A stretch of DNA of 64,000 bases from Isoetes taiwanensis (GCA_021234155.1 JAJEKV010000049.1:8216036-8280035); one strand, 5' to 3'; positions 10,540 to 22,454 are shown, counted from the stretch's first letter. Notes: generated by a model from the sequence alone, not told the origin. Numbers and translations are program-made.

Positions 10540-11620
10540 ATCTACAATATATCGACTGTCTTTTTGGATTTTCCCTCTCCAAAATCAGCAACCGCTTTTG
10601 CTGTTGTCGCCTGTCGCAAGATATTGAATTTTGGTTTCCCATATTTCCCTTTTGCTGTGGTGCTTTCCCCATTTCGATTTTGAAGTTCTTACAATTCCCC
10701 GACCCTTCATTTCATTCATTTTTTCCTTGATTGCCTTATCTTTTTTGTCCCTTTGGTTTGATCGTTTCTCATTTTTATTTTTCATATGGCTTGTCTTATC
10801 CTTTATATTTTTTCTTTTTAATCATTTTCTATATATTTCTTATGAGTTTTATTGTTTCACGCTTGCTAGTTCCCTGTCCCTCTACTCTTCATTTTGTCCC
10901 TCTACTCTTCATTTCTTGCTTGCTCATCTGCTTGTGTGTCCTTGCTCATTTTGTGGATTCTGCATTTATTCTCTTGCTTGGTTCGCCTCCTTTAAAGTTG
11001 CTTATATTTGTTGTCAGGTTGCCCCTTTGTTCCCCACTTTCTTGGTTCCGTGGTTTCTCCTTATTTTGCATATTGGTGCATAGTTTTTTTGGGGTTATCC
11101 TTCGTGTTGCACTTTATTGGCGTAGTAGGGGTGCCTCTCTCTTGTTAGTTGATTTTTTGATGTGACTAACCTTTGGATTGGTGAAGGTCTCGCTCTCGTG
11201 TCTAGCCTTTCTTAATCTGGCGACTTGGAATTTATGAGTCTATGTTTGTGGTCTATGCTAGGGGTTTAATGCCTCACCGTCCTTGTTATTTGGTTTATGA
11301 CGAGTTTCTCTTAAGCGAGGAGTTTGGCTTCGTTTAATTTTAGGGTTTTAAGGTTTGGCATAGTTGCCACCTTGTCTGGAATTTTTGTGACATTTTTCCC
11401 ATTTTAGTTGTTCCCTTGATCATATGTTGTTTGATACCCACGTGCGCTTTTGGTGATCTAGTCTATTTTTTCCTCTATCCCATTTTTATTCCAGTGGTGC
11501 CTACCATTGTTTTTTATTTCAGCATGTTCCCTATGTGCTGTCATTTTGTCCATGTTCTCTATCAATCTATGTGAATTTCATAGACGTAAAAATACTATCT
11601 ATCTATCTATTATTCATTGG
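10540..11620. other. T-rich block, no gene found
   Basis: Strongly pyrimidine-biased plus strand, similar in character to 27.0-29.1 kb. A 22-bp word (CCCTCTACTCTTCATTTTGTCC region) is repeated near 10,877-10,915. The frames at 10,631-11,165 are hydrophobic only because of T-richness. At 11,582-11,612 a stretch GACGTAAAAATACTATC plus (TATC)n resembles the microsatellite tails of the LINEs at 19.5 and 21.2 kb. Confidence 0.45.
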
Positions 11621-11624
11621 CTTT

Positions 11625-12785
11625 TGTTTCATCTTCACTCTGCGCACATTGATTGAGGATAGCAGGAATCGCCGGCAAAACCTGTACTGTTGTTTCGTGG
11701 ATTTTGCAAAAGCTTTTGACACAGTGCCCCGCGACATGCTATGGGAGAGACTGCGGCAGCTGGGGACCCCCCTTGACTTGCAGAATGCAGTATATAGGCT
11801 ATATGAGGCATGCTCAGGCCATGGTATTTTTTAGTGGCCCCGGCGGGCCAGTTGGCCACACATTCACATATTTCATAAAATAGTCGGCCACGCCAGAGTA
11901 GGATGCATTCTCACCATGACCAAAGGGTGGTGGCCAGTTCAAAGCACCATTTCAGTAAATTCACTTCATAAATGGCCAATTTGATATTTGCCAAATCTTC
12001 AAACTCCTATGGCGTGGCCATTCCAAAATGTTATGTGAACTTGTTGTGGTGGCCATTTAAACCATGGAATAATTTTATATTTCAAGGGCTATGGCCAAGT
12101 GTAGGGACATAATTTTGCCACTTGTAGGGGAATGAAGTCTTTTTTAGTTTAGCCCTAAAATTCTAAAAGCATTTCTAATAATATAGTTTTTTTTTTTCTT
12201 CGGTTCAATTTTTTTTATTTGATTTGCAATTTACATCCCAACTTTGTTCTTCATCATCCAGCTCGAATATGCACTTCATTGCAAATCAAGGTTAGTTTCC
12301 ATTTACCAAGTACTGCAATATGGCTTTGGGTGAGATCAATACTACCAACTCCATTTGCGCTTTTGCCTAAATTCAATATATTTAAAACATTCAAATAATC
12401 TTATAGTAATCTTAGTTAGAGAAGTGTAGCATGTATTTGTTTGTGACAACTGCATAGCGCATCATAGAAACTACATATTATCTTAGTGACGTGGCTATCA
12501 TATTTACATTTTAGTTGTATGGATATGGTCAATTCAAATTATTGGAAAAAAATTAGTTTCATGATTTCGCTATTTAAGTTACAACCTCTTGCTGTAACAA
12601 TTCGGAAAAGGGCCAGGCCAAACTACGCTTAGCAAATTATCTAAAGTAAGTAGTGGCCAATATTTTACGCCCCGTCAAATATGTAATGAGGTTAAAAAAT
12701 ACCCTGGCTCAGGCCGTATCACATTGTCAGGACAGCCGGTAATCAGTAGTATTGGAGTGCGTCAAGGCCCTTCTCCTTAACATTT
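11625..12785 (+). pseudogene. LINE reverse transcriptase fragment, split by a hAT-type element
   Basis: A 5'-truncated LINE piece. It begins in the motif leading to FVDFAKAFDTVP (RT motif A, 11,690-11,730) and runs to VYRLYEACSG at 11,819. After the 887-bp insertion it resumes in the same frame at 12,707 with the segment ending SIGVRQG (RT motif B), then breaks off near 12,785. It is closely similar to the copy at 17.8-18.05 kb. No endonuclease or C-terminal part remains. Confidence 0.85.
11820..12706. mobile_element. Non-autonomous hAT-type element (887 bp)
   Basis: The 8-bp direct repeat GCTCAGGC flanks it at 11,812-11,819 and 12,707-12,714. The left end is CATGGTATTTTTTA; the right end read inwards is CAGGGTATTTTTTA, agreeing at 13 of 14 positions. 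An 8-bp duplication and CA(G)GG-like ends are hallmarks of hAT elements. No transposase frame is present. Removing it with one duplication restores the LINE reading frame. Confidence 0.85.
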
Positions 12786-12829
12786 CTCTGAAACCCTAGA
12801 CGCTCTGAAAGCCGGTCACACGTTTTCAA

Positions 12830-13660
12830 TCATAACTAGAGATCTGGAAGTCCGTTTCAGCCGAAATCTGTTGCGTTGGAAAGCTATCTCAGAGTTCTTT
12901 CTATCGGTATGTGATTTGCATATGTTTCACTGATTATTTTACATCAGAAACACAGATTTCCGGGCTGCAAATTGGGGTCCCAAAAAACCCTGAAGTGCTG
13001 TGGTGCTGCCCAAACACTTTTGATCATATCTGGAGATCAAGAACTCCGTTTCTGCTGAAATTTATTGCGTTGGAAAGTCATCTCAGATTTCTTCTTATTG
13101 GTATGTAATTTGTATATGTTTTCAATAATTTTTCCTTTGCAAAAACTCGAACTTTTTGGCTGCAAATCGAGGGCGCAAAAAAACCCTGAAGTGCTCGTGG
13201 TATTGTCCACATACTTTCTATCGTATCTGGCGGATTTTAACTCCGTTTCAGCTGAAATTTGTCATGTTGGAAAGCTCTCTCAGTGATCTTTCTGAAGGTA
13301 TGTGATTTGCATGTGTTTGAATGGTGTTTCCATAGCAAAAGCACAGATTTACAGCCTGCACCACCACTTTGTGGTTCATATTACATTTTTGTTCATATCT
13401 CTTTCTCTGTGACTCGGTTTCTCATGAAATTTATATCTTTGGAAAGCTCTCTCAGAGTTCTTTCAAAGATATTTTATGTTGCTAATGTTTAGACAGGATT
13501 TCAGAGCAAAAACAACAGATTTTCAGTGCTGGCTTTAGGGTTTCCATTGTTCGATTTTTCAGCACTATATACTTTTCTTCATATCTATTGATCTGCAGCT
13601 CTGTTTTGGGAGCAATGCATATCATTGGAATTCTTGTTCTGTGACGATTATAAAGACATA
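12830..13660 (+). repeat. Diverged tandem repeat, period about 180-195 bp
   Basis: A core of the form CTCCGTTTCAGCTGAAATTT followed by GTTGGAAAGCTCTCTCAGA occurs near 12,852, 13,046, 13,234 and 13,412, with a weak fifth copy near 13,602. Between cores lie shared words (GGTATGTGATTTGCATATG; AACCCTGAAGTGCT). Units have diverged considerably, so the array is old. No coding potential is evident. Confidence 0.8.
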
Positions 13661-13786
13661 TGGTTTGTACACATTCGCTTAAGATCTGAGAGGAGAAAAC
13701 AACAAGTTTTTGCAGCCCGATTTTAAGACGGGATTCAGAGGGTGTGATACCATCCAATCACCTTGGCTTAAAGCATTTACATGATG

Positions 13787-14280
13787 AAGCCTTGCAGACG
13801 GGCGTCTGTAAGGGGGGAAAAACCATTGCTTATTTTCATTTCAGACACGCGTCTATAAGGTGGCAGAGGTTGCACTAGAGGTTGCGCTTGATTTATGCAC
13901 TTGAACACTTTCAGACAGGTGTCTGTAAGGTGAAATAGCCTGCACTTGCTTCTTGCACTTAGAAGCCTACTCCTGCTTCTGACACGTGGAAGCTTTCAGA
14001 CGGGAGGTTGTGCATCATCAAAGTGCTTGGAGGCTTTCGGACAAAGCGTGCCTGTAAGGTGGCAGAGGTTGCACTAGAGGTTGCGCTTGATTTATGCACT
14101 TGAACACTTTCAGACAGGTGTCTGTAAGGTGAAAGAGCCTGCACTTGCTTCTTGCACTTGGAAGCCCGCACCGCCCGACACGTGGAAGCTTTCGGATGGG
14201 CGCCCGTGAAAAGGGCGAGGTTGTCGTCATCAAAGTACTTGGAGGCTTTCGGACAAGCGTCGTAGGGTGACACCGTATTC
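13787..14280 (+). repeat. LINE 5'-UTR with a ~196-bp direct duplication
   Basis: The segment ~13,857-13,972 recurs almost unchanged at ~14,053-14,166. Within both, TTTCAGACxGGxGTCTGTAAGG recurs, itself partly palindromic (CAGACG...CGTCTG). The block ends at the ATG of the LINE ORF1, so it is likely the 5' UTR/promoter of that LINE, which in several LINE families consists of tandem monomers. Confidence 0.65.
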
Positions 14281-15850
14281 ATGGCAACTCCGGTGATAGA
14301 AGAGCCGACGAGCCCTGCGCCCCTTCATCCAACCCCACGGATATGCATGTGGATGGTGGCGATACGTGATCCCCTCTACCTAGCCTTGAACATGGCAGCA
14401 AAACTTCTACCGGGAGAGTACATAGATGCCATTCCCAATTGCGAAGAGCCGGATGACACCGCAAAATTGATGTGATGCACACTGAAAAGAGAAGCGGGCA
14501 AAGTCTCGCGTGCAACAAGCATAGCTCGGCGGGCATATGACGGATACTCTAGCCTAGCGGCAAGTCAGATTATCGGCTTCACCACCACCAAAACCGGTAG
14601 TTGAGGAGCACTGGAAACATGTTCAAGCAATGGCAGAGAGCAACATAGCTCGAATTGCTTGCTTGGCAGAGGAAATGCAGGCCTCTACACCCAAATTGCT
14701 CAAGAGGCAGCTGGCTACTGAAAAACAACGTGTTTCCAGCATGGAGACCATCTGATTAAGACTGAAGATGGCCTTCGCCTAGTGCACTCTGAAAGGCAGA
14801 AGGATAAGAAGAGTCTTGATGACAAGCAGGCCCGCATAGATTCCTTGTACACCGCCATGGAAACCATGACACAGGACAAGCGACGTGTTGAGCAGGAGAC
14901 AATGGTAACCATCTCCGCTAACCGATCGAGGTCGAGGAGGGCTGCTACTGTGATGCGAAAAGTCCAGGTCGCTTTTGAAGAGAGCCAGTCACAATTGAGA
15001 GCCCTTCAAAGTAGGGTCGAGACACAAGAAGTGGCCTCATCTGCAATGAACCCTATGCTGGACTCTCGCTTGCAGAAACTGGAGCATAGCTCCGCAGCCC
15101 AAGATCGGAAGATGCAGGAGCTGAGGGCAGCCATTGCTGAACAAGGCAAGGGCCTCAATGCAGACGCTCATGAGCAATTGCAATGGTGCATGCGTGAATT
15201 GACAAGGCAGCAACAATTTCAGCAGGAGCTAAGCTCCCGGCTTCAGGAAGGAGAGACCACTATACCTGCCACGGCAGTCCCACCTGCCCAAGAGTCTGCA
15301 AGGCGTCAGCCAGGGCCGTCTACTACTGCACCCCCAAGCCGCTCCATGCCACCCCCGCCCCAACGTAGGCCACAGCCTATGCCCCGCCGACAGCAAACAA
15401 CTCCTGTTGTGCCGGGCAGGATTGACCCAACAGTCAGAGAGCTCCAGGAGCTGAGGCGGAGAAGCCACAATGTGGTGTGCGCGTGGCCCGGCGAAGAGGG
15501 GGGGAGGACCTCATTAACCGGCTCCAAATGTTGATTCTTGCTCGAATGACATTCCCCACGCCGGTAAACATTATTAGGGCGAGACGCCATGGCGTCCAGC
15601 ACCCAGACTGCCCACGGGTGGTCATGTTCCGCAGTCATGAGATGCACAAGTGGCGACCATCTGCGCCCGGGGTGAAGGCGACTAAAGGAAGCATACGTAT
15701 GTTGGCCAGAGACGACCCGGCCCAACAAAGAAGACCCTTGAGCACGAGGTGGCCAAAGTTAAAAGCATTAGCGGGGAGGGGAGGAGCTGCGGGACTGATT
15801 CGGGGCAAGATGCAAATTTTCCGGGCCGTAGAATGCGCTCACGAATCTTG
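14281..15850 (+). pseudogene. LINE ORF1 (nucleic-acid-binding protein), decayed
   Basis: ORF1 proteins coat LINE RNA and act as chaperones. A 64-codon frame starts at 14,281 and stops at 14,475. From 14,782 to 15,534 a 250-codon frame encodes a long heptad-like, Gln/Glu/Arg-rich coiled coil (residues ~1-165), then a Pro/Gln-rich linker. A further shifted frame (15,477-15,854) resembles the C-terminal domain found intact at 54.1-54.3 kb (the segment with PAQQ). At least three frameshifts or stops separate the parts. ORF2 follows 0.3 kb downstream, the usual LINE order. The RRM seen in related ORF1s is not obvious here. Confidence 0.65.
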
Positions 15851-16129
15851 CTAACCCTCCAGTGACCTCGGCGCGGGCCACTTCTTCGCCTGCTCTGACC
15901 CATACTGCTCAAGTTGCCTCACCTTCATTTGCTTCGCACATCTCGGGCTACTCAAGTTGCATCACCTTACATTTGCTCGCACATCTCGCCCTGCTTCCAT
16001 ACGCCACCCTCCCCTTCTGCTATCGCCTTTGAATCCCCCCCACTGCCCCTGCCAACAAATAGGAATTGTGCCTCCGCATGGTCTCTTGGAATTAGCCGGG
16101 GCTTCCCATGGCGAAGGGAGATAGTCTCA

Positions 16130-19100
16130 ACTTCGATTTGCCATGAGACATGGATCTCATCTTCCTCATAGAAACATGGGAGCATGGGGACCACGGGATA
16201 CCCGACTTGCTAGGATACCAGCACTACTCAATCTTCAATGATTGCACAGAAAGCGGGGGCATGGGGGTTGCTGCTACTACCGAACAACCCCAGTGCAGTC
16301 AATCTCCTTGTTCAAGATGGACAAGCACAACCGGTTTTGTGGGTGCGTATGCAAACTGGCGAGAGAGACCCTCTTTGTGGCGACCGCTACTTTCCACATC
16401 GAGAAAGCAACTTCTATCACACCCACTTGGATGTGGATAGGCTGGATCCCTATGTCGATCTATATGATGACATCTGGAAGATATAAGCGGTTAGGCGGTG
16501 TCATACTCCTTGGAGACTTCAATGCACGCGACCGGGTAGAACAACCCATGAGATTTGATCCCTTGATCGATGATATATTACGGTTTAAGGCCCGAGAAGG
16601 AGCTTGGCCACGGACATTAGATGACAATCAGGTCATGCGCTCTGCAGTATCTTTGACCTGGTAATCTGGAATGGACTGGCACAGTGGCCTTCCACCCGCA
16701 AGAGCACTTGTAGGCAGGAAAACCAGGGGGGCGGATCTAGTGTGGTGGACTATGTGTTGGTGCTTGAGCAGGATATGCATGTCATCAAGCACTTTCAGGT
16801 GGGAACAACTAATAGGGATGAAGAGATCGACTCAGACCACTCACCACTTTACTTGAAGTTGGCTTGGCAGGTTGTGCGAACCCCCGGTGCAACAACTCCT
16901 CACATGTCTCAGCTGCGACTGGATTATGAACATGCAGGGGCTTATGCCCAGATGCTTATAGATGACCTGGCAGAAATTTTGCAATATCCTACACTAGAGC
17001 AACAGACAGGCCGGCTGACTGATGTGCTTAGGACTGCGGCAGAGAGATGCTTTGGGATAAGCCGCCCGCGACAGACCTCTAGGAACACAACCTTCCCACG
17101 TAATCAATGGTTTGATGCAGAGTGCAAGGAACACAAATGCTGGCTCCGCCAAGTCACAGACCCTGCTTTACGCCCACATGCAGTCAGACAGTACCGCATC
17201 TTTCTTAAAGCTAAGAAAGCCAGGTACATTGCAGTGCATCAAAGGGAAATGTTTTACCTCCTGGAACATCACCCCAGGACCTTCTGGCGAAGGGTTCTTA
17301 GAAAGCAAGTACAACCCACAGGGAATATCACTCCCGAGCAGTGGAGGCAATACTTGCATAGCTATATGACCCTCAGGGTGCACATGCAGCATTACCCTTG
17401 CAAGAAGGCCCAATGCTGGAAATCACAGATTCAGACGTGGAACAAGGCTTACAGCGTCTTGCCAATGGGAAAGCTCCAGACTTGGATGGTATGCAGGCAG
17501 AATTGCTTAAGTGGGCAGGGCCGTCCATAATACCAGTGCTGACCGCCTTGTTCAAGAAGGCATTACAGGAAGGCTTCCTGCTGTAGTGGACCAATAGCAG
17601 AGTTGTTCCCATCTATAAAGCAGGTGACCCACACTGCCCAGCAAATTACCGAACAATCATGGTCAGTTCGGTGTTTGCAAAACTGCTTGCTGGGATTCTC
17701 GAGCAGCAGTTGACGAGCTGGGCAGAGGCAACAGAGGTGCGGGCCCTCACCCAGGCAGGATTTAGACCCCGGCACTCAACCATTGACCACATCTTCACGT
17801 TGCGAACTCTGATTGAAGATAGCAGGAACCGCCATCAGGATCTATATTGTTGCTTTGTGGATTTTGCGAAGGCGTTTGACACTGTGCCTCGAGAAAAACT
17901 ATGGGCAAGACTGCAACAACTGAGGGTTCCTGTAGATTTGCAGAATGCAGTGTACAGGCTATATGAAAGATGCTCGGGTCGGTTGCAGCAGACAAGCCAG
18001 CCATTTGATAGTAGTATCGGGGTTCGTCAGGGTGCCCTCTCTCCCCAACATTGTTTCGGCTTTACATTGATCAATTGGAGAGCTGGCTTGCTGATAATGG
18101 AGGCGATGGAGCTCATCTTCTCTATCAGATCATCAGACAGTTAATATATGATGATGATGTGGACCTCCTAGCTTACACACCAGCAGACATGCAACGACAT
18201 CTCGATGCCCTGGACACATTCTGCCAAGCGACTGATATGTGTGTCAACCTGGCCAAGACTAAGGTGGTTTTCATATCATCTTCACGTCAGTCAAGGGTCC
18301 CCTCCTTCAGTTACCAAGGTCAGAATGTGGAAGTTGCATCCACATACAAGTATTTGGAAGTGGAGTTTCCTTCTACTATGCACTGGGACACATCCATACG
18401 GCTACGAGTGACGGCAGGCTGGAAGGCACTATATGCAATGCAAAACAATAGTCATAGAGCGGAGTTGTATGATTGGGCCCATCAGTCACACCTGTTCAAG
18501 GTCTTATTAGAGCCCGTCCTTTTATACGGGGTGGAAGTATGGGGCCCAGTAGTATCACTTGCTACTTGGAATGACTTGGAGCAGGTCCAGAAAGCGTTCT
18601 TAGTACGAGCACTAGGGGTGAAGTCCATAGTCCCATATCAAATTCTACTCTTCAGAGGGCGGCCCTTGATCGCCACATTGTCTATTTTCAGAAGGTGGTC
18701 AATATGGACGATGCTCGTCTCCCTAAACTAGCTTATATCATGGCAATGGGGCCGCAACGCCTCAAGGCCTGCTGGAGGGAAAAGAGAGCTCAATGGTTGG
18801 CTAGATGGAATGTGCAGGAGCACAGGTGCATACATGTGCAAACAGAGGCAGATCACCATAGCTTGAGGCAATATCTTGACGCTTGCTTCCTCAGCAAGCT
18901 TTGGGATGTCAATGCCCTTGAACATGTCAAGACAGCACACTACCAGCACCACATAAATCCCACATTAAAACGAGGCCCGCAATGCTACCTGCGTACCCAC
19001 TTGCCCATGAAAAGGCGCAGACTCATTGCCTCCATTCGCACAGGGGCACATCATCTTCGAATTGAGACGGGCAGATGGATTGGTGAGCCACGCCAGGACA

Positions 19101-19207
19101 GGCTCTGTCAATGCTGCCAAATGGGAGTCATTGAGGATGAATCTCATACCCTTCAAAGTTGCCCAGCATATGATCAAATTCGGACGCGCTATGCTGAGTT
19201 GGTCTAG
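16130..19207 (+). pseudogene. LINE ORF2: APE endonuclease, reverse transcriptase, zinc knuckle (decayed)
   Basis: ORF2 nicks target DNA and copies LINE RNA into the nick. The endonuclease runs from FLIETWEHGDHG (16,160; catalytic Glu region) through ILLGDFNARD (16,505-16,535) to SDHSPLYLKL (16,836-16,860), all APE-type motifs. The reverse transcriptase shows YKAGDP and ANYRTI (17,615-17,655), AGFRPRHST, FVDFAKAFDTVP (17,857) and SIGVRQGALSP (18,015). The catalytic box is YDDD where active relatives have YADD (18,150). The C-terminal part has LLYGVEVWGP, KSIVPYQ, and a CQCC...H...C zinc knuckle (19,110-19,160). Several frameshifts (about 16,480, 16,660, 17,400, 17,585, 18,050, 18,640) and the altered catalytic box show it is dead. 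Confidence 0.9.
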
Positions 19208-19510
19208 CCTGGCCAACCGTTACATGTGACATTGAGCACAGCATCCGTACGGGTGTTAGGATCATACCTTCAGGAGGTTATGGACATGCGAGATCAGCTA
19301 TGTCCTCGGGCACACACTTGACATGTATATAAGCATTGATGTATACTTGTACAGTTTGACATCATTCTTATTACTGCAACGGTTTTTCTCTCGAAAACCC
19401 TTCGGGGCGGGGGTTTTTTAACCCGGACAGTAATAAGTTTGCTGCGCTCCTTATGGGTCCCATAGGCCGATTGGCCTCAGTGGACGATAAAAAATCATTC
19501 TCATTCTCAT
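19208..19510 (+). other. LINE 3' UTR and microsatellite tail
   Basis: Contains the hairpin AAACCCTTCGGGGCGGGGGTTT (19,396-19,418 region; shared with 21,090), then GGTCCCATAGGCC and GTGGACGATAAAAAATC followed by (TCATTC)n up to ~19,510. The same order with a (TCTAT)n tail is seen at 21,070-21,210. Such tails mark the 3' ends of several plant LINE groups. Confidence 0.75.
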
Positions 19511-20650
19511 TCTCCCCCACACTCTTTGGCCTATACATTGACCAACTGGAAGATTGGCTCTCTGAGCATGGAGGTATGGGCGCCCATCTCATGCATCGCA
19601 CAATCCGGCAACTCATATATGCTGACGATGTCAACCTCCTGGCCTATACTCCAGAGGACATGCAACGTCACCTGGATGCTCTTGACACTTTTTGCCGATT
19701 CACTGGCATGCGAGTTAACTTGGCCAAAACTAGGGTGCTGCTAGTTTCATCATCCCGCCAACCAAGGCTTCCCTCATTCACTTACCAGGGACAAGATGTA
19801 GAGGTGGCTCCGACCTACAAGTACTTGAGGATCGAGTTCTCAACTACCACCCATTGGGATGCTGTCATCAGGTTACGGGTCACGGCGGGTTGGAAAGCAC
19901 TATATGCCATGCAGAACAATAGCCACAAGGCAGAGTTGTATGCCTGGGGCCACCAGTCACACTTGTTTTGGGCCTTGGTCGAGCCGGTCCTTTTGTATGG
20001 GGCAGAAGTGTGGGGTCCGGTGATATCCCTCAACACCTGAAATGACCTCGAGCAGGTGCAGAAGGCCTTCTTGACACGAGCCCTTGGGGTGAAGTCCACA
20101 GTTCCATACCAGATCCTACTCCAGGAGACAGGCTTTCTACCCCTTCAACGGGCTGCATTGGAACACCATATCATTTACTTCCAGAAGGTGGTCGCTATGG
20201 TTGAGACACGTTTGCCCAACCTTACTTTGGCCATGGCGATGGGTCCCCAACGCCTGAAATCCTGCTGGAAGGACAAGCAAGCTCAGTGGTTCTCACGCTG
20301 GGGTGTACAGGCAAACAGATGCGTACATGTGAGGACAAAGAAAGATCACAAGGCACTTAAGCTGCTTTCCTTCGCAAGCTCTGGGATGCAGATGCTCTGA
20401 CGCACGTTAAGCTGGCACACTATCAGCATCAAGTCAATCCTAGGCTCACGAGAGGCCCACACCAGTACTTGTACACCCAGCTGCCATGAAGAAGCGCAGA
20501 CTTATAGCTTCCATTCGCACGGGTGCACACCGCCTCTGCATTGAAACAGGACGTTGGACTCGGGAAGCGCGAGAGCAAAGGCTTTGCCAGTGTTGCCACC
20601 AGGGCGCCATTGAGGATGAATGTCATGCCCTTCAGATCTGCCCAGCGACA
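19511..20650 (+). pseudogene. Second LINE copy, 5'-truncated ORF2
   Basis: Begins abruptly inside the reverse transcriptase right after the tail of the previous LINE, with LFGLYIDQLEDWL, and keeps the intact catalytic box YADD (19,618). It continues through LLYGAEVWGP, a stop at 20,038 (TGA for a Trp), KSTVPYQILLQETG, a frame break near 20,360 (and again near 20,485), and the zinc-knuckle CQCC (20,590). It is ~80% similar to the 18.05-19.2 kb copy by eye. The 5' truncation is typical of incomplete target-primed reverse transcription. Confidence 0.88.
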
Positions 20651-20880
20651 AGGCTCAAATTTGACGGCTTTCACACCTGTTTTTGGCATTTTTGCCTGCC
20701 AAAACAAGCAAAAATAAAATTTGTATTGCAAATGAAAGGTAGCCAATGATCAAATGCTTGTCATACAGAAGGGCCATCAAAATATATATTTGTCATTTGA
20801 AAGGCTAGAAATTTAAATTGTCCTGTCATTTTTTTTTTCTTATCTTTTTGTAAATAAAATGATATAATATATAGGCCCAT
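20650..20880. mobile_element. ~230-bp AT-rich insertion in the second LINE copy
   Basis: Interrupts similarity to the first LINE copy just after the zinc knuckle; LINE sequence resumes near 20,880 and runs to the tail. No coding frame. Clear terminal repeats or a target duplication could not be fixed, so the type is unknown. Confidence 0.5.
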
Positions 20881-21210
20881 ATCCGAGAGTGATATGTTCG
20901 ATTACTAGTGCCTGGCCAGCCATTGCATCAGTTATTGACTACGGCGTCAGTGGGTTTGTTGGGATCATACCTCTAGGAGGTTATGGATGCACGGACTCAG
21001 TTGTGTCCTCCGGGACGGTATTGAACTATCCTATACAATTATACAGCGTGCCAGCATACTTATTACTGCGAAGGTTTTTCCCTCGAAAACCCTTCGGGGT
21101 GGGGTTTTTTTAATCCTGTCAGTAATACGCTTGCTGCTCTCTTTTTTGTTTGGGTCCCATAGGCCAAACGATCTCCGTGGACACTAAAAAATCTATTCTA
21201 TTCTATTCTA
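20881..21210 (+). other. 3' UTR and tail of the second LINE copy
   Basis: Matches 19,205-19,500: GGATCATACCTCTAGGAGG, the TTCGGGG hairpin at 21,085-21,110, GGTCCCATAGGCC, then GTGGACACTAAAAAATC and (TCTAT)n ending at ~21,210. Confidence 0.75.
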
Positions 21211-21454
21211 CTAGTAATGGTGCCCAGCGGTGCTGGGCATAATTTGGGAGCCTTTAAAAGTTTTAGCCGCAATGAGAAAATCGTGCAGTATTAATTTAAC
21301 ATTTGTACTCTTTTTTCGTAATTTTTGTACAAAGGATAAAAAATGAATGGGTGCCAAGAATATGCTGTTAGATTCGTACATTTAGGTGTTGGCAAAGTAT
21401 AGCTTGAAATGCCTTCTATTGTAGGAGGGTAATGTCTCATTCATTCAAATTCAC

Positions 21455-21775
21455 ATCGATTTTTTGTAGGTGCCTGTAAAGCAAAAGCATGATGCTAATT
21501 GATACATTTTTCTGGATGCCTGTAAAACAAGAGCATGATGTTAATTGATATATTTTTTTGAATGCAACCGAAAATATGTCTTATCCTAGGGTTGATAACG
21601 ATGCCAAGATCTTTCGGTACCTAAGTTGTGTTCATTATTGTCCTTTATCTTCGTCCTAGGTTTGATAACTTCATTATTGTCCTCGATCTTCATCCTAGGG
21701 TTGATAACGATGCCAAGATCTTTCAGTACCTAAGTTTTGTTCATTATTGTCCTCCATCTTCGTCGTAGGCGAGAG
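21455..21775 (+). repeat. Two short tandem duplications
   Basis: A ~64-bp unit with GCATGATGCTAATTGATA occurs at ~21,466 and ~21,513. A ~110-bp unit with CCTAGGGTTGATAACGATGC and AAGATCTTTCxGTACCTAAG occurs at ~21,587 and ~21,695. No gene is seen from 21,210 to 22,400. Confidence 0.75.
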
Positions 21776-22454
21776 CTGTTGGATAGGCATATTCACCCCT
21801 TATTCCTTAATCTACACCGTACACAAAGTTCCTCGTTTGTGGGGTATAGATGTACGAAATTTATTATACTGTATAACAAGTTTTACAAAATACTATAAGA
21901 TTTCAGGCAATATACTATATGGTGTTGATTTTATACGTACAAAACATAATTATAAGGGCTCTCGCTGCCCTACGTCACCCCCCGTGTGAATATGCACCCA
22001 AACCAAAGGGGGTTTAAGGGGGATTTTAATTTAAATGTGTTGGACCCAATGGTTTGTGTTAATTAATGTTAATGATAGTTATATGTTGGTTGTTATACTA
22101 AAAAAATTTTTGGGCCCTTCGGGCCCCTAACAAAACCAAACATAGCTATATATTAATACTAAGAAGCTTGGATATTCTAGTTGAACACATGTATAAGAGG
22201 GCATGGTTCATGCTAGAACATGGATTAGTTCCAAGAGGAACATGCAATTTGTCCAGATATAAAGATAGCAAGAATATATTTAACATTGAGCTATGAGTGT
22301 ATGACAAAGCCTCCAAATGTTCTCTATAGTCGCACCTAGATCTGTTTGAAAACTCCTATGATCTTCTTTCTAAAAGCATGAAATAATCTGTGTGCCTTTC
22401 CAACGTGCAAATATGTGACCTTCACTTTCTATTTTCCATGCATATGTGCTCCAT

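Noticed and set aside
10631-11165. Long hydrophobic frames that look like membrane proteins
   Set aside because: They arise from T-rich DNA; two frames overlap over most of the length and no family motif or start context supports either. The same holds for 27,509-28,922.
15306-15728. 140-codon minus-strand frame
   Set aside because: Antisense shadow of the GC-rich LINE ORF1; no motif.
22090-22135. GGGCCCTTCGGGCCC hairpin as a terminator
   Set aside because: A bacterial-style terminator has no meaning in plant nuclear DNA; more likely part of a small repeat end.
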